DNA of 64,000 nucleotides from Occallatibacter gabretensis (GTDB lineage: Bacteria; Acidobacteriota; Terriglobia; Terriglobales; Acidobacteriaceae), in NCBI RefSeq assembly GCF_001449115.1, contig NZ_LAIJ01000009.1, positions 1,139,763-1,203,762 on the forward strand. Direction: 5' to 3'. Under the pieces are notes generated by a model. It saw nothing but the letters and a program-made list of their open reading frames with translations, did no database searches and was not told the DNA's origin. This document shows positions 8,559 through 17,274 of this stretch, in pieces. The position numbers and the translations under genes are program-made. Every line of letters begins with the position of its first letter. Position 1 is the stretch's first letter.

Positions 8559-9187
8559 CGTTTCACCGTTAAGAGTCTTTCAAAAATCCCAAGTACAGCA
8601 TCCGCTACCAGCGCCAGTCCTGCAGCCGGAATGGCTCCTGCAAGCACCAGTCGATTGTCGACAGAGGCCACGCCGCGGAAGATCAGCTCCCCAAGTCCGC
8701 CTGCGCCCACAGCTGCTGCAATTGTGGCAATGCCGATGCATGTGACCGTGGCCGTGCGAAGGCCGGTGAGAATGAACGATGCCGCCAGAGGGAGCTCCAC
8801 TTTGAAGAGACGCTGCGTACCGGTCAAACCCATGGCGCGCGCCACATCCATTACCGCAGGATCAATGCCGCGGATGCCTGCGTACGTATTGCGGAGAATC
8901 GGCAACAGCGCGTATGCCGTGAGCGCCACAATTGCGATGCGCGCCGCGCGGTCTCCGAGCCATGGAAGCGGCAGCAAAAATCCAAACATCGCGAGCGATG
9001 GAATGGTTTGCAGAATATTTGCCAAACCGATGACAGGCCGCGCCCATGCTGGCGAGCGCGTGAGCCATACTCCTACAGGTACCGCAATGGCCGCAGCAAA
9101 AAGCATGGCGGCTGCGGTCAGCCAGAGATGCTCGATGGTGAGCGAGAGGATCGTTGCGCCGTTCTGCTGAAGAAAGGACGAACTCAT
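8555..9187 (-). CDS. Osmoprotectant ABC transporter permease
   Basis: A 210-residue inner-membrane permease of the binding-protein-dependent family with about five to six helices. The EAA loop VARAMGLTGTQRLFKVELPL (from about residue 113) contacts the ATPase, and the following helices carry the IGIATIAAAVGAGGLGELIF segment common to OpuCB/OpuCD and ProW-like subunits. Only one permease gene is present, so the transporter would use a homodimer, unlike OpuC with two different subunits. Its start overlaps the ATPase stop by four bases (9184-9187), and its stop overlaps the DUF1444 start by four bases, giving a chain of translational coupling. Confidence 0.9.
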   Translation of the reverse strand: MSSSFLQQNGATILSLTIEHLWLTAAAMLFAAAIAVPVGVWLTRSPAWARPVIGLANILQTIPSLAMFGFLLPLPWLGDRAARIAIVALTAYALLPILRNTYAGIRGIDPAVMDVARAMGLTGTQRLFKVELPLAASFILTGLRTATVTCIGIATIAAAVGAGGLGELIFRGVASVDNRLVLAGAIPAAGLALVADAVLGIFERLLTVKR

Positions 9188-9951
9188 GCGCTTCTCCCAT
9201 GAGCAGCGTTGCCCACTCCACGACGAAAGGCATGTAGATAGGCTTGCACTTCCGGCATTGTGGATTGCATGAATGCTTCCGGCGCGAGATCGGCAATCAC
9301 TTTGCCGCTGCTTAACAGCACAATGCGATCGGCGAGATACAGTGCCTCGTCCAGATCATGCGTAACAAGCACGACAGTTTTCTGCATACGCGCCATCAGA
9401 TCGCGCATCATCTCCTGCATCTCCGCCCGCGTGAGCGGGTCCAGCGCGCCGAAAGGCTCATCCATGAGCAGTACCTTCGGTTCCGCTGCAAGCGCGCGCG
9501 CCACACCTACGCGCTGACGCTGCCCGCCGGAAAGCTGATGCGGATAGCGACTGCTGAATGTCGTTGGATCGAGCCCGACTGTTTCCAGCAGTGCGTGACT
9601 TCGTTGGACGCGCTCCGCTCGCGAATGCCCCTCCGCTTCAAGAACAAGGCCGACGTTGCGCTCAACGGTGAAGTGCGGAAAGAGCCCAGACTCCTGAATC
9701 ACGTAGCCAATGCCGCGGCGCAGCGCAATCAGGTCTGTATCGCGCACACTCTTGCCGCTTACCAGCACATCACCGCCGGTTGCCTCCACCATGCGATTCA
9801 CCGTACGCAGCAGCGTGGTCTTGCCGGAACCGCTGCGACCCAGGATCGCGGTTGTGGTTCCGGCTTCGAGCGCGAGCGAGATGCCGTCCAGCAGCAGCCT
9901 GCCCTGCCGCGTGGCAAAGAAGAGATTCCGGAACTCGATCGCAGTGCTCAT
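9184..9951 (-). CDS. Osmoprotectant ABC transporter ATP-binding protein
   Basis: A 255-residue ABC ATPase. It shows Walker A GRSGSGKTTLL (38-48), a Q-loop VIQESGLFPHF (84-94), the signature LSGGQRQRVGVARAL (140-154), Walker B VLLMDEPFGALDP (160-172) and the H-loop VTHDLDEAL. The sequence belongs to the ProV/OpuCA/OpuBA branch, but it ends soon after the ATPase core and lacks the C-terminal CBS pair that senses ionic strength in many OpuCA proteins. It is the first gene of the operon; the 51 bases before the next upstream stop show no obvious promoter. Confidence 0.92.
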   Translation of the reverse strand: MSTAIEFRNLFFATRQGRLLLDGISLALEAGTTTAILGRSGSGKTTLLRTVNRMVEATGGDVLVSGKSVRDTDLIALRRGIGYVIQESGLFPHFTVERNVGLVLEAEGHSRAERVQRSHALLETVGLDPTTFSSRYPHQLSGGQRQRVGVARALAAEPKVLLMDEPFGALDPLTRAEMQEMMRDLMARMQKTVVLVTHDLDEALYLADRIVLLSSGKVIADLAPEAFMQSTMPEVQAYLHAFRRGVGNAAHGRSA

Positions 9952-10002
9952 AGCCTCGCCACTTAGTGTACGCGGGCTTCGAGAGCGATCAGGCTGCGCC
10001 GC

Positions 10003-10386
10003 TCAGGCGGATTCAAGAATCACGTTCGAATACTGCGCCGTGCCCGCCGTGCGAATCAGTCCAATCGCCGCAGGCACACGCAGCTTGAATTCGATATGCG
10101 GTTCAAATTCAATGGACGGCAAAGCGCTCGCAAATTTTTGAACCAACTCTGGCGGATTATGCTCGCGGAACTCTGCTGCCATCCATGCCTTGCCTATGAT
10201 GAAGTTCGGCGCAAGGGCCTCAAGCACCTGCAACACCGTCGGCAAATCGTCCACCAGCGTAATGTCCACTGTCTCAATCTGCGGCCAGAAGGGAAACCCG
10301 CGGTCCGCAATGACCAGCGCGTTGGTATGCCGCACGCGGCTCAGCAGGGAGTTGATCCGCGGGTTCAGAATTCCTGTACGAAGCAT
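10003..10386 (-). CDS. RbsD/FucU-family sugar mutarotase
   Basis: A 127-residue protein of the RbsD/FucU family, which interconverts sugar anomers (D-ribose pyranase, L-fucose mutarotase). The N-terminus MLRTGILNPRINSLLSRVRHTN carries the family's conserved His near residue 20, followed by ALVIADRGFPFWP, where the Asp is expected in the active site, and it ends in a YSNVILESA tail close to the usual YANVIL ending. Its position, 15 bases after the FAH hydrolase gene and downstream of fuconate dehydratase, points to L-fucose as substrate (inference). It is the last gene of a minus-strand operon. Confidence 0.88.
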   Translation of the reverse strand: MLRTGILNPRINSLLSRVRHTNALVIADRGFPFWPQIETVDITLVDDLPTVLQVLEALAPNFIIGKAWMAAEFREHNPPELVQKFASALPSIEFEPHIEFKLRVPAAIGLIRTAGTAQYSNVILESA

Positions 10387-10401
10387 TGCTGTCCTTTCGC
10401 G

Positions 10402-11238
10402 TTATGCCTGCGCTGTTTCCTGCCTTGTTCGATTGCGCAGCGAACCTATGCCATCAATTTCGATGACCATCTCTTCGCCATCGCGCAGCCAGCGCTGCGG
10501 CGTGCGGCCTAGACCCACTCCCGGCGGCGTCCCGGTGCTGATAACATCGCCTGCTTCCAATGGGACAATGCTCGAAATGTATGCAATCAGTTCAGGAATG
10601 TGAAAGATCAGGTCCCGCGTGTTTGCATTCTGCATTACTTCGCCACTCAGTGTTAGCCGAATGCCAAGCGCATGCGGATCAGCGATCTCTTCGCGCGTGA
10701 CAATCACCGGTCCCATCGGCGTAAACGTGGGAAAGCTTTTGCCCAGCGTCCATTGCGATGTAGCAAGCTGCACATCGCGCGCACTTACGTCATTCACAAT
10801 TGTGTAGCCAAAGACATGCTGCTCCCAGTCTTCCGGCTTGATGCGAAATCCTGGCTTGCCAATCACCACCGCCAGCTCCGCCTCGTAGTCCGTCTGCGTT
10901 GCATTCGCAGGTAACACCACATCAGCATCCGGACCACAGATCGACGACGTTAGCTTCAGAAACACGGTCGGCACAGCCTGCACTGCCATCTTCGATTCTG
11001 CAGCATGCTCGCGGTAGTTGAGGCCGATGCCAAAGATCCTCGGCGGATGCAGCAACGGCGCAAGCAGGGTCACCTCGCTCAACAGTATCGTCGTGCCGTC
11101 AAACTTCGGCTCCGCGTTGCCGCTTGCAATGAGCGCAAGCGCATCGTCTCCGCCGGAGCGGATCAGCGGCTTGATCCTCTCGCCCTCGATCACTCCACTC
11201 CGCACCTCGCCGTTATGCCGAAATGTGATCAGCTTCAC
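10402..11238 (-). CDS. FAH-family hydrolase, probable 2,4-diketo-3-deoxy-L-fuconate hydrolase
   Basis: A 278-residue fumarylacetoacetate-hydrolase-fold enzyme. The sequence shows FGIGLNYREHAAES (from about residue 69), the divalent-metal segment DYEAELAVVIGKPG, FGYTIVNDVSARDVQ and the C-terminal GDVISTGTPPGVGLG. In oxidative L-fucose catabolism (known from Xanthomonas and Burkholderia) this family cleaves 2,4-diketo-3-deoxy-L-fuconate to pyruvate and L-lactate. The reading frame overlaps the fuconate dehydratase gene by 26 bases (11213-11238), so the two are translated together. Ureidoglycolate lyase is the usual wrong automatic label for this group; the context argues against it. Confidence 0.85.
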   Translation of the reverse strand: MKLITFRHNGEVRSGVIEGERIKPLIRSGGDDALALIASGNAEPKFDGTTILLSEVTLLAPLLHPPRIFGIGLNYREHAAESKMAVQAVPTVFLKLTSSICGPDADVVLPANATQTDYEAELAVVIGKPGFRIKPEDWEQHVFGYTIVNDVSARDVQLATSQWTLGKSFPTFTPMGPVIVTREEIADPHALGIRLTLSGEVMQNANTRDLIFHIPELIAYISSIVPLEAGDVISTGTPPGVGLGRTPQRWLRDGEEMVIEIDGIGSLRNRTRQETAQA

Positions 11239-12541
11239 TCGCTTCTCCCTTCCACTCCGCGCCTTCCGGATAGGCGAATCTTTCCAGTGACTCCTTGAGA
11301 ACGTCGCCGTTGTATCCCGGCGCCTTCGGCAGCATGTAGCGGCCTCTGCGAATCACAACCGGATTCACAAAATGCTCATGCAGGTGGTCCACAAACTCCA
11401 GCACACGATTCTCCAGCGTTGCTGAAACGCCGAGATAGTCAAAGATCGCCAGGTGCTGCACAAACTCGCATAGGCCCACGCCACCTGCATGCGGACACAC
11501 CGGAACGCCAAACTTGGCGGCCATCAGAATGATTGCCAGGTTCTCGTTGATGCCCGCCACGCGGCAGCTATCAATCTGGCACACGTCAATCGCGCCCGCT
11601 TGCAGTAGCTGCTTGAACATCACCGCATTGTGGCAGTGCTCGCCGGTGGCAATGCGTACCGGCGCGGCTTCACGCCGAATCCGTGCGTGGCCCAGGATGT
11701 CATCGGGGCTGGTCGGCTCCTCCATCCACCATGGGTCAAGCTCGCTCAGCTGCCGCGTGCGGCGAATCGCTTCTTCGACTCCCCACTTCTGGTTCGCGTC
11801 CACCATGATGCGGTTCTGCGGGCCAATCTCCTCGCGCACAATGCGCCCGCGCCGCAGATCGTCTTCCGGCTCGCCGCCCACTTTCAGCTTAAAATGCGTC
11901 CATCCATCGGCAAGCGCCTCATGGCACAGCCTGCGAATCTTCTCTTCGCTGTAGCCGAACCAGCCCACAGAAGTCGTATATGCGGGGTAGCCGTTTTCTT
12001 CGAGAAATGCAATCCGCTCCGCTTGTCCCTGCTTTGCCTTGCGCAGAATTCCCAATGCTTCGTCGGGCGAGAGCGCGTCGGCAATATAGCGAAAATCAAT
12101 CGCCGCCACAATCTGCTCCGGCGTCATATCCGCCAGCAGCCGCCATACCGGCTTGACCTCTGCTTTAGCGTACAGGTCCCACACGGCATTCAACACCGCG
12201 GCCACAGCCAGGTGAATCACACCCTTCTCCGGTCCCAGCCAGCGGAACTGCGTATCGCCAATAAGCCTGCGGTAAAAGCCGTTCATGTCTGCGGTAATTG
12301 AATCGAGGGTCCGCCCAACGGCAAAGCGCGAAAGATGCTTGAGCGCGGCGGTCACAAGTTCCGTGCCACGACCCAGCGTAAAGGTCAGTCCGTGACCCTC
12401 AAGCTCTGAGTCCGTCTCCAGCACGCAGTAAGCCGCCGAATAATCGGGGTCAGTATTCACCGCATCGGAGCCAATCTGCTCGCGCGATGTGGGAAAGCGC
12501 AGATCGACGATGCGAGCCCCGGTGATGGTAATCGATTTCAA
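11213..12541 (-). CDS. fucD: L-fuconate dehydratase (enolase superfamily)
   Basis: A 442-residue mandelate-racemase-type enolase. The active-site residues fall at Lys218 and Lys220 (FKLKVG), metal ligands Asp248 (MVDAN), Glu274 (WMEEP) and Glu301 (ATGEH), then Asp324 (QIDSCR) and His351 (CPHAGG). As I recall it, this is the same spacing and even the same numbering as the characterised Xanthomonas L-fuconate dehydratase. It removes water from L-fuconate to give 2-keto-3-deoxy-L-fuconate. The start is a TTG at 12541 with GAGGAGAG just upstream (complement of 12546-12553). It diverges from the dehydrogenase genes across a 148-base gap. Confidence 0.93.
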   Translation of the reverse strand: MKSITITGARIVDLRFPTSREQIGSDAVNTDPDYSAAYCVLETDSELEGHGLTFTLGRGTELVTAALKHLSRFAVGRTLDSITADMNGFYRRLIGDTQFRWLGPEKGVIHLAVAAVLNAVWDLYAKAEVKPVWRLLADMTPEQIVAAIDFRYIADALSPDEALGILRKAKQGQAERIAFLEENGYPAYTTSVGWFGYSEEKIRRLCHEALADGWTHFKLKVGGEPEDDLRRGRIVREEIGPQNRIMVDANQKWGVEEAIRRTRQLSELDPWWMEEPTSPDDILGHARIRREAAPVRIATGEHCHNAVMFKQLLQAGAIDVCQIDSCRVAGINENLAIILMAAKFGVPVCPHAGGVGLCEFVQHLAIFDYLGVSATLENRVLEFVDHLHEHFVNPVVIRRGRYMLPKAPGYNGDVLKESLERFAYPEGAEWKGEASEADHISA

Positions 12542-12625
12542 AAAGCTCTCCTCAGATTGGCTTGCAGGCTATCGAACGAAGTCTACCGTGTTTGAGCAGA
12601 TCATGTCAGTTGGCATCACTCTCAT

Positions 12626-12653
12626 TTGACAAGCTCCAAACTTCGCTTTACAA
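12626..12653 (+). promoter_or_regulatory. Candidate sigma-70 promoter for the fucose dehydrogenase genes
   Basis: TTGACA at 12626-12631 is a perfect -35 box; the best -10 about 16 bases on is the weak TTTACA/TTACAA at 12647-12653. It sits 37 bases before the SDR start in the divergent gap. A weak -10 next to a perfect -35 would fit control by an activator, but no regulator gene is seen nearby. Confidence 0.4.
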
Positions 12654-12689
12654 CTCAATCGAAGCCGCGCTGAAATCGAGTCGAGGAGC

Positions 12690-13472
12690 ATGCGAGTGTT
12701 CAGTCTAACGGGAAGGCGGGTCGTGGTCACCGGCGCCGCCAGTGGAATCGGACTTGCCATTGCCAGGCTCTTTGCTTCTTCCGGAGCCTCGGTTGCGCTC
12801 ATGGATCTCAACGCTGAAAAAGTTGCCGAAGCCGCTGAATCCATCGCTGCAGACGGCGCCGTCGCTGTGGGCATTGCCTGCGATGTCTCGAACCCGGAAA
12901 GCGTCGAGCAGGCTTTTGCGCAGGTGTCGCAGCTTCTCGGCGCTCCCGCGGACACGCTCGTCAACTCGGCAGGAATTGCGCACATCGGCACAATAGTCAC
13001 CACCACGCCTGCCGATCTCGACCGCCTCTACAACGTCAATATTCGCGGAACCTACCTCACCATGCAGGCTGCGCTTAAGCCCATGCTTGCCGCCGGCCGC
13101 GGCGTCATTGTGAATATGGCTTCCATTGCCGGCAGCTCCGGCATTCCGGACCGCTTTGCCTACTCCATGACCAAGGGTGCGGTCCGCTCTATGACTCTCT
13201 CGGTCGCCCGCGATACCATTGCGCAGGGCATCCGCTGCAACTGCATCTCACCGGCACGTGTGCACACGCCCTTTGTCGATGGCTACCTGGCGAAGAATTA
13301 TCCCGGTCATGAAGCCGAGCAAATGAAGGTTCTGGCCGCTGCGCAGCCCATCGGCCGCATGGGAGAACCGGACGAAATCGCACAGTTCGCGCTATATCTC
13401 GCCTCTGACGAGGCTGGCTTTATTACCGGCCAGGACTACTACATCGACGGCGGCTTCATGAACCTGCGCTGA
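12690..13472 (+). CDS. SDR dehydrogenase, probable 2-keto-3-deoxy-L-fuconate dehydrogenase
   Basis: A 260-residue classical short-chain dehydrogenase: TGAASGIG (14-21) binds the nicotinamide cofactor, NSAG lies near 92, and the catalytic Tyr158 and Lys162 sit in YSMTKGA. PARVHTPFVDGYLAKNYPG resembles the substrate loop of SDRs found beside fuconate dehydratase. By context it oxidises 2-keto-3-deoxy-L-fuconate to the 2,4-diketo compound that the FAH hydrolase cleaves. The two SDRs of the cluster could have swapped roles; this one is assigned to the later step because its partner resembles known L-fucose dehydrogenases better. Confidence 0.8.
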   Translation: MRVFSLTGRRVVVTGAASGIGLAIARLFASSGASVALMDLNAEKVAEAAESIAADGAVAVGIACDVSNPESVEQAFAQVSQLLGAPADTLVNSAGIAHIGTIVTTTPADLDRLYNVNIRGTYLTMQAALKPMLAAGRGVIVNMASIAGSSGIPDRFAYSMTKGAVRSMTLSVARDTIAQGIRCNCISPARVHTPFVDGYLAKNYPGHEAEQMKVLAAAQPIGRMGEPDEIAQFALYLASDEAGFITGQDYYIDGGFMNLR

Positions 13473-13514
13473 ACACTCGCGCAGGCAAAAATTATATTTA
13501 AACCAGGAGCGACT

Positions 13515-14300
13515 GTGGACCTCGGACTGGAAGGGCATCTCATTCTCGTCACCGGCGGCGGAGCGGGCATTGGCGCGGCCATCACGCGCGCCTGCCTTGC
13601 CGAGGGTACGCGTGTCGTCTCACTCGGCCGGATCTCGGAACATGTTCGCCAGTTTCGGGCTGAGCTTCACGCCGCGGGCAGTCCTTGTGAATTCGTTCAC
13701 GCAGAGTTGGCGGACACAACGCAATGCCGCCGCGCGGTTGAGCACATTCAAGAGAAATACGGCCGCCTTGATGGGCTGGTGAACAACGCCGGAACCAATG
13801 ACGGTATCAGCCTGGAACATGGCAGCCCAGACCGCTTTACTGAAAGCCTCCGCCACAACCTGCTGCACTACTATGCGCTGGCGCACTATGCGCTTCCGCT
13901 GCTTAAAGCCCACAAGGGCGCAATCGTCAACATCAGCTCCAAGGTGGCACTCACGGGCCAGGGGGGCACCAGCGCCTATGCCGCCGCCAAGGGCGCACAG
14001 CTTGCCCTTACGCGTGAGTGGGCCGTGGAACTCTTACCCTTTGGCATTCGGGTCAACTGCGTTTTGCCGGCGGAGGTTATGACTCCACAATACCGCCAGT
14101 GGGTCAGCACACAACCTGACCCCGAGGCTGCGCTCAAGCGCATCGCGGAGCGCATTCCACTCGGCCATCGCATGACGGACGCGGCAGAAATTGCCGCCAT
14201 GACCGTCTTTCTCCTTTCGCCCACGCAATCCGGACACACCACCGGCCAGCAGCTCGTTGTCGATGGCGGCTATACGCATCTCGACCGCGCCATCACTTAA
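13515..14300 (+). CDS. SDR dehydrogenase, probable L-fucose dehydrogenase
   Basis: A 261-residue SDR with TGGGAGIG (13-20), NNAG (90-93) and catalytic Tyr155/Lys159 in YAAAKGA. The loop PAEVMTPQYRQWV matches what I recall of bacterial L-fucose dehydrogenases of the HSD17B14-like group. It would oxidise L-fucose at C1 to the lactone, the first step of the pathway. The start is GTG at 13515, with AGGAG at 13505-13509. It follows the other SDR by 42 bases. A lactonase to open the product is not present in this window; the lactone can also open spontaneously. Confidence 0.82.
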   Translation: MDLGLEGHLILVTGGGAGIGAAITRACLAEGTRVVSLGRISEHVRQFRAELHAAGSPCEFVHAELADTTQCRRAVEHIQEKYGRLDGLVNNAGTNDGISLEHGSPDRFTESLRHNLLHYYALAHYALPLLKAHKGAIVNISSKVALTGQGGTSAYAAAKGAQLALTREWAVELLPFGIRVNCVLPAEVMTPQYRQWVSTQPDPEAALKRIAERIPLGHRMTDAAEIAAMTVFLLSPTQSGHTTGQQLVVDGGYTHLDRAIT

Positions 14301-14354
14301 CCGTTTGTCATCGCAGAGTGTGTTACTCTGCCCTTCCGTGAGGAGGATATGGGA

Positions 14355-15074
14355 ATGCGTTCCACGAAAACTCTCGCGATTCTTTTTCTGCTTGCTGGGT
14401 TCGCCGGATCGGTCGCGGCACAGCAGCCAGGCCAGCCGCAGTTCAAGATCGACTCCACCAACCGCACTCTCTCCGTCTCCGCGTCAGAGACTGTCTCGGT
14501 CGAGCCGGAAGTGGCGATTCTGCATATCGGCTTCTCCACGCAGCCCAATGATGCAAAGGCGGCCTATGCCGAGGGCGCGCGTACATCCAACGCCATCATC
14601 GATGCCGTAAAGCAGGCCGGAGTTCCGGAGACCGACATTCGCAGCGAGCGCCAGTATCTTGACCGCGACTGGAGCACCAAGCAGCACAAGTACAGGCTCA
14701 CGCAGCAGTGGACGGTGCGGGTCGCTCCCGAACGCGCCGCCGAGGTTCTCGACATCGCCATCAATGCCGGAGCCACTTCGAGCGGCGAGATCGAGTGGAC
14801 TGTGAAGGACGAGAAGGCGCTGGAAAAGGACGCGCTCAACAAAGCTGCCGAGCGCTCCCGGGAAAATGCCGCCGTGCTGGCCAAAGGCATGAATGTCCGC
14901 CTCGGCAATCTCATCTATGTCACCAATGAGCTGAGTGGCGGCGGCGGGATTCGCCCTCGCGTCATGGCGTTGAACGGCATGGTTTCGGACAAGGTCGCAG
15001 CTCCGCCGCTTGCCATTGAACCGCATAAGGTCAGCCGCACAGCCACCGTCTACGCCGTCTTTGCTATCGAGTAG
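14355..15074 (+). CDS. SIMPL domain (DUF541) exported protein, copy 1
   Basis: A 239-residue protein with a Sec signal (MRSTKTLAILFLLAGFAGSVAAQ) and one SIMPL/DUF541 domain: RTLSVSASETVSVEPEVAIL at the start of the mature part, a central ITNAIIDAVKQAGV-like helix, and the C-terminal TATVYAVFAIE strand. The start at 14355 is preferred to an ATG six bases earlier because AGGAGG at 14341-14346 then has an eight-base spacer. SIMPL proteins are periplasmic or membrane-bound, and their function in bacteria is poorly known (BP26, YggE). The next gene encodes a paralogue after 50 bases. Confidence 0.88.
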   Translation: MRSTKTLAILFLLAGFAGSVAAQQPGQPQFKIDSTNRTLSVSASETVSVEPEVAILHIGFSTQPNDAKAAYAEGARTSNAIIDAVKQAGVPETDIRSERQYLDRDWSTKQHKYRLTQQWTVRVAPERAAEVLDIAINAGATSSGEIEWTVKDEKALEKDALNKAAERSRENAAVLAKGMNVRLGNLIYVTNELSGGGGIRPRVMALNGMVSDKVAAPPLAIEPHKVSRTATVYAVFAIE

Positions 15075-15124
15075 AAATCCATCATGTCTAAGTTGTTGCT
15101 CTGCCATTCCAAGAGGAAAGTTTG

Positions 15125-15874
15125 ATGATGCGTGTCAAAAAAGCCATTCCAATTTTGTTGCTTGTTGCCGGATTCATAGGAGTTGCGCCGGCGCAGAACA
15201 TTCAAGTCAATCGCGACAATAAGACCATTACCATCAACACCTCTGACGAGGCGATTGCCACTGCAGATATTGCCGCTGTGGCCATCGGGTTTCAGATTTA
15301 TGGAGCGGATTCGCAAAGCACCTATGCGGATGGCGGTAAGCTCTCGCACGGAATCATGGATGCCATGCGGAAGCTCGGCGTAAAAGACGAAAACATTGAA
15401 AGCGCAGGGCAGGGCCTGGAACACAACTCGAACTTTGATGACAAAACTCCGGCGGATGAGCGTACGAAGAAGCAGTTCATGTTTCATCAGTCGTGGATCA
15501 TCTCCGTTCCGCCAGCTAACTCAGCAGAAGTGATTCGCGTAGCCATCGCCGCTGGAGCCAATGAAAGCGGAGGAATCGAGTGGCGTTTCGCAGACAGAAA
15601 ATCACTACAGGCAAAGGCCGCAGCAAATGCGCTTGTTAAGGCTCGGGCCGTGGCCGCTGAGATGGCTGACGGTCTACACGTAAAACTTGGCGCACTCATC
15701 TATGCCAGCAACGAAATGCCCAGGGTTGCAATGTTCCGCCGGATGGGGGTTATGAATACGGAGAGCGCGTCCGTCGCCGCTGCCTCTCCTCAAGTGCCTG
15801 CCGCTCCCTTGGAAATCCGTCCGCAGACCATCCGTGAAGAAGCCACCGTCTACGCCGTCTTCGCCATCGAATAG
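15125..15874 (+). CDS. SIMPL domain (DUF541) exported protein, copy 2
   Basis: A 249-residue paralogue of the preceding gene, with signal peptide MMRVKKAIPILLLVAGFIG ending VAPAQ. It shares the segment NESGGIEWRFADRKSLQAKA with the SSGEIEWTVKDEKALEKDA of copy 1, and the identical last nine residues VYAVFAIE plus the preceding Thr. The divergence elsewhere shows an old tandem duplication. GAGG at 15113-15116 is eight bases before the ATG at 15125. Both copies probably form a two-gene operon; SIMPL proteins can form large rings, so a hetero-oligomer is possible (inference). Confidence 0.87.
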   Translation: MMRVKKAIPILLLVAGFIGVAPAQNIQVNRDNKTITINTSDEAIATADIAAVAIGFQIYGADSQSTYADGGKLSHGIMDAMRKLGVKDENIESAGQGLEHNSNFDDKTPADERTKKQFMFHQSWIISVPPANSAEVIRVAIAAGANESGGIEWRFADRKSLQAKAAANALVKARAVAAEMADGLHVKLGALIYASNEMPRVAMFRRMGVMNTESASVAAASPQVPAAPLEIRPQTIREEATVYAVFAIE

Positions 15875-15962
15875 AAATCCCCGAATCCATCTCCTGTGCA
15901 GCGCATCTTAAAATAGTCGTTGGAACGATAATCTTCGCCCGAACCTCTCCCGAAGGAGCCGC

Positions 15963-16775
15963 ATGTCTCACTCCACCCCACGCCAGCCTTCCATCTTCCT
16001 GCCCCACGGTGGCGGGCCGTGTTTTTTTATGGACTGGACATGGGGGCCGGCGGACACCTGGCACGCAACAGAGCGCTTTCTTGCCGGCCTTGCCGCCACA
16101 CTTGCACCACCACGGGCTTTGCTCGTCATCAGCAGCCACTGGGAGGAGGCCGCCTTCACTATGAGCACGGCGGCCCATCCTGAGCTGATCTTCGATTACA
16201 GCGGCTTTCCCACACACACCTACAAGCTCACCTGGCCCGCGCCGGGCGACCCCGAGCTTGCGAGCCAGGTACGGGCGCTGCTCAAAGACGCAGGCCTACC
16301 CGCTGCCGAAAGCTCCACGCGCGGCTATGACCACGGCGTATTTGTGCCGCTCAAGGTCGCATTCCCCCAGGCGCAGATTCCCGTCGTCACGCTTTCATTG
16401 GCGTCTTCGCTTGACCCGGCTCTCCACATCGCCGCCGGCCGCGCACTCGCCCCTCTGCGCGACGAAGGCGTGTTGATCGTCGGCAGCGGCATGAGCTTCC
16501 ATAACCTGCGCGCTTATATGCATCCGGAGACCCGGGATCGCGCCCGCGCCTTTGACCACTGGCTCACGGAAGCCGTCGAGCAGCCGGAGCCTATCCGCTC
16601 AACGCAACTCGCCAACTGGCGCACCGCACCTAACGCCGCCTTCGCGCATCCTCGTGAGGAGCATCTGATTCCGCTCATGGTGGCTGCCGGTGCAGGAGGA
16701 GACGTACCCGGCAAACGCATCTTCAGCGACGAGCCGATGGGCGCTGCGATCAGCGCCTACCGCTTCGACGGCTGA
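15963..16775 (+). CDS. DODA-type extradiol dioxygenase (4,5-DOPA dioxygenase-like)
   Basis: A 270-residue class III (LigB-fold) extradiol ring-cleavage dioxygenase of the YgiD/DODA group. Metal-binding histidines are His15 in PHGGGP and His59 in ISSHWEE; further conserved histidines are in GYDHGVFVPL (about 124) and GSGMSFHNLRAY (180). The bacterial members open catechols such as L-DOPA; the natural substrate is usually unknown. AAGGAG at 15952-15957 precedes the ATG. It converges with the glutathione peroxidase gene with only seven bases between the stops. Confidence 0.9.
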   Translation: MSHSTPRQPSIFLPHGGGPCFFMDWTWGPADTWHATERFLAGLAATLAPPRALLVISSHWEEAAFTMSTAAHPELIFDYSGFPTHTYKLTWPAPGDPELASQVRALLKDAGLPAAESSTRGYDHGVFVPLKVAFPQAQIPVVTLSLASSLDPALHIAAGRALAPLRDEGVLIVGSGMSFHNLRAYMHPETRDRARAFDHWLTEAVEQPEPIRSTQLANWRTAPNAAFAHPREEHLIPLMVAAGAGGDVPGKRIFSDEPMGAAISAYRFDG

Positions 16776-16782
16776 ACTGACC

Positions 16783-17274
16783 TCAGCCCAGCAACTCCTC
16801 AATTTCCTCACGCAGCTTCCCAGGATCCACATTCGGTCCATGTCGGCTCACCACGTGTCCGCTTCGCCCAATCAAAAATTTCGTGAAATTCCAGGGAATC
16901 CGTCCGATGCCGAAGAGGCCCGGTTTCTCGTGCTTCAGCCACTTGTAAAGAGGATGCGCGCCTGCGCCATTGACATCAACTTTGGCGAACATGGGAAAGC
17001 TCACCCCATAATTCCGTTCGCAAAATGATGCAATCTCTTCCGCTCTGCCCGGCTCCTGCTTGCCAAACTGGTTGCAGGGAAAGCCCAGCACCTCAAATGT
17101 TCGGGCGTTGTATTGGCTGTACAGCTCTTCCAGAGCCGCATACTGCGGCGTAAAGCCGCAATGCGAGGCCGTGTTGACCACCAGCAGCACATGGCCGCGA
17201 AAATACTCCAGGCTCAGCGGCTGCCCGTCCAGCAGCTCGGCAGAAAACTCGTAAATCGAGCCGTCATCTTCCAT
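16783..17274 (-). CDS. Glutathione peroxidase family thiol peroxidase
   Basis: A 163-residue cytosolic peroxidase of the GPx family. The peroxidatic Cys39 is in VVNTASHCGFTPQY, where the usual Lys or Glu before Cys is replaced by His; FPCNQFGKQEPG and IPWNFTKFLI complete the active site. It is a cysteine, not a selenocysteine, enzyme, so it most likely uses thioredoxin. The ATG at 17274 is chosen over a TTG two codons upstream. It lies back to back with the bamA promoter region. Confidence 0.9.
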   Translation of the reverse strand: MEDDGSIYEFSAELLDGQPLSLEYFRGHVLLVVNTASHCGFTPQYAALEELYSQYNARTFEVLGFPCNQFGKQEPGRAEEIASFCERNYGVSFPMFAKVDVNGAGAHPLYKWLKHEKPGLFGIGRIPWNFTKFLIGRSGHVVSRHGPNVDPGKLREEIEELLG

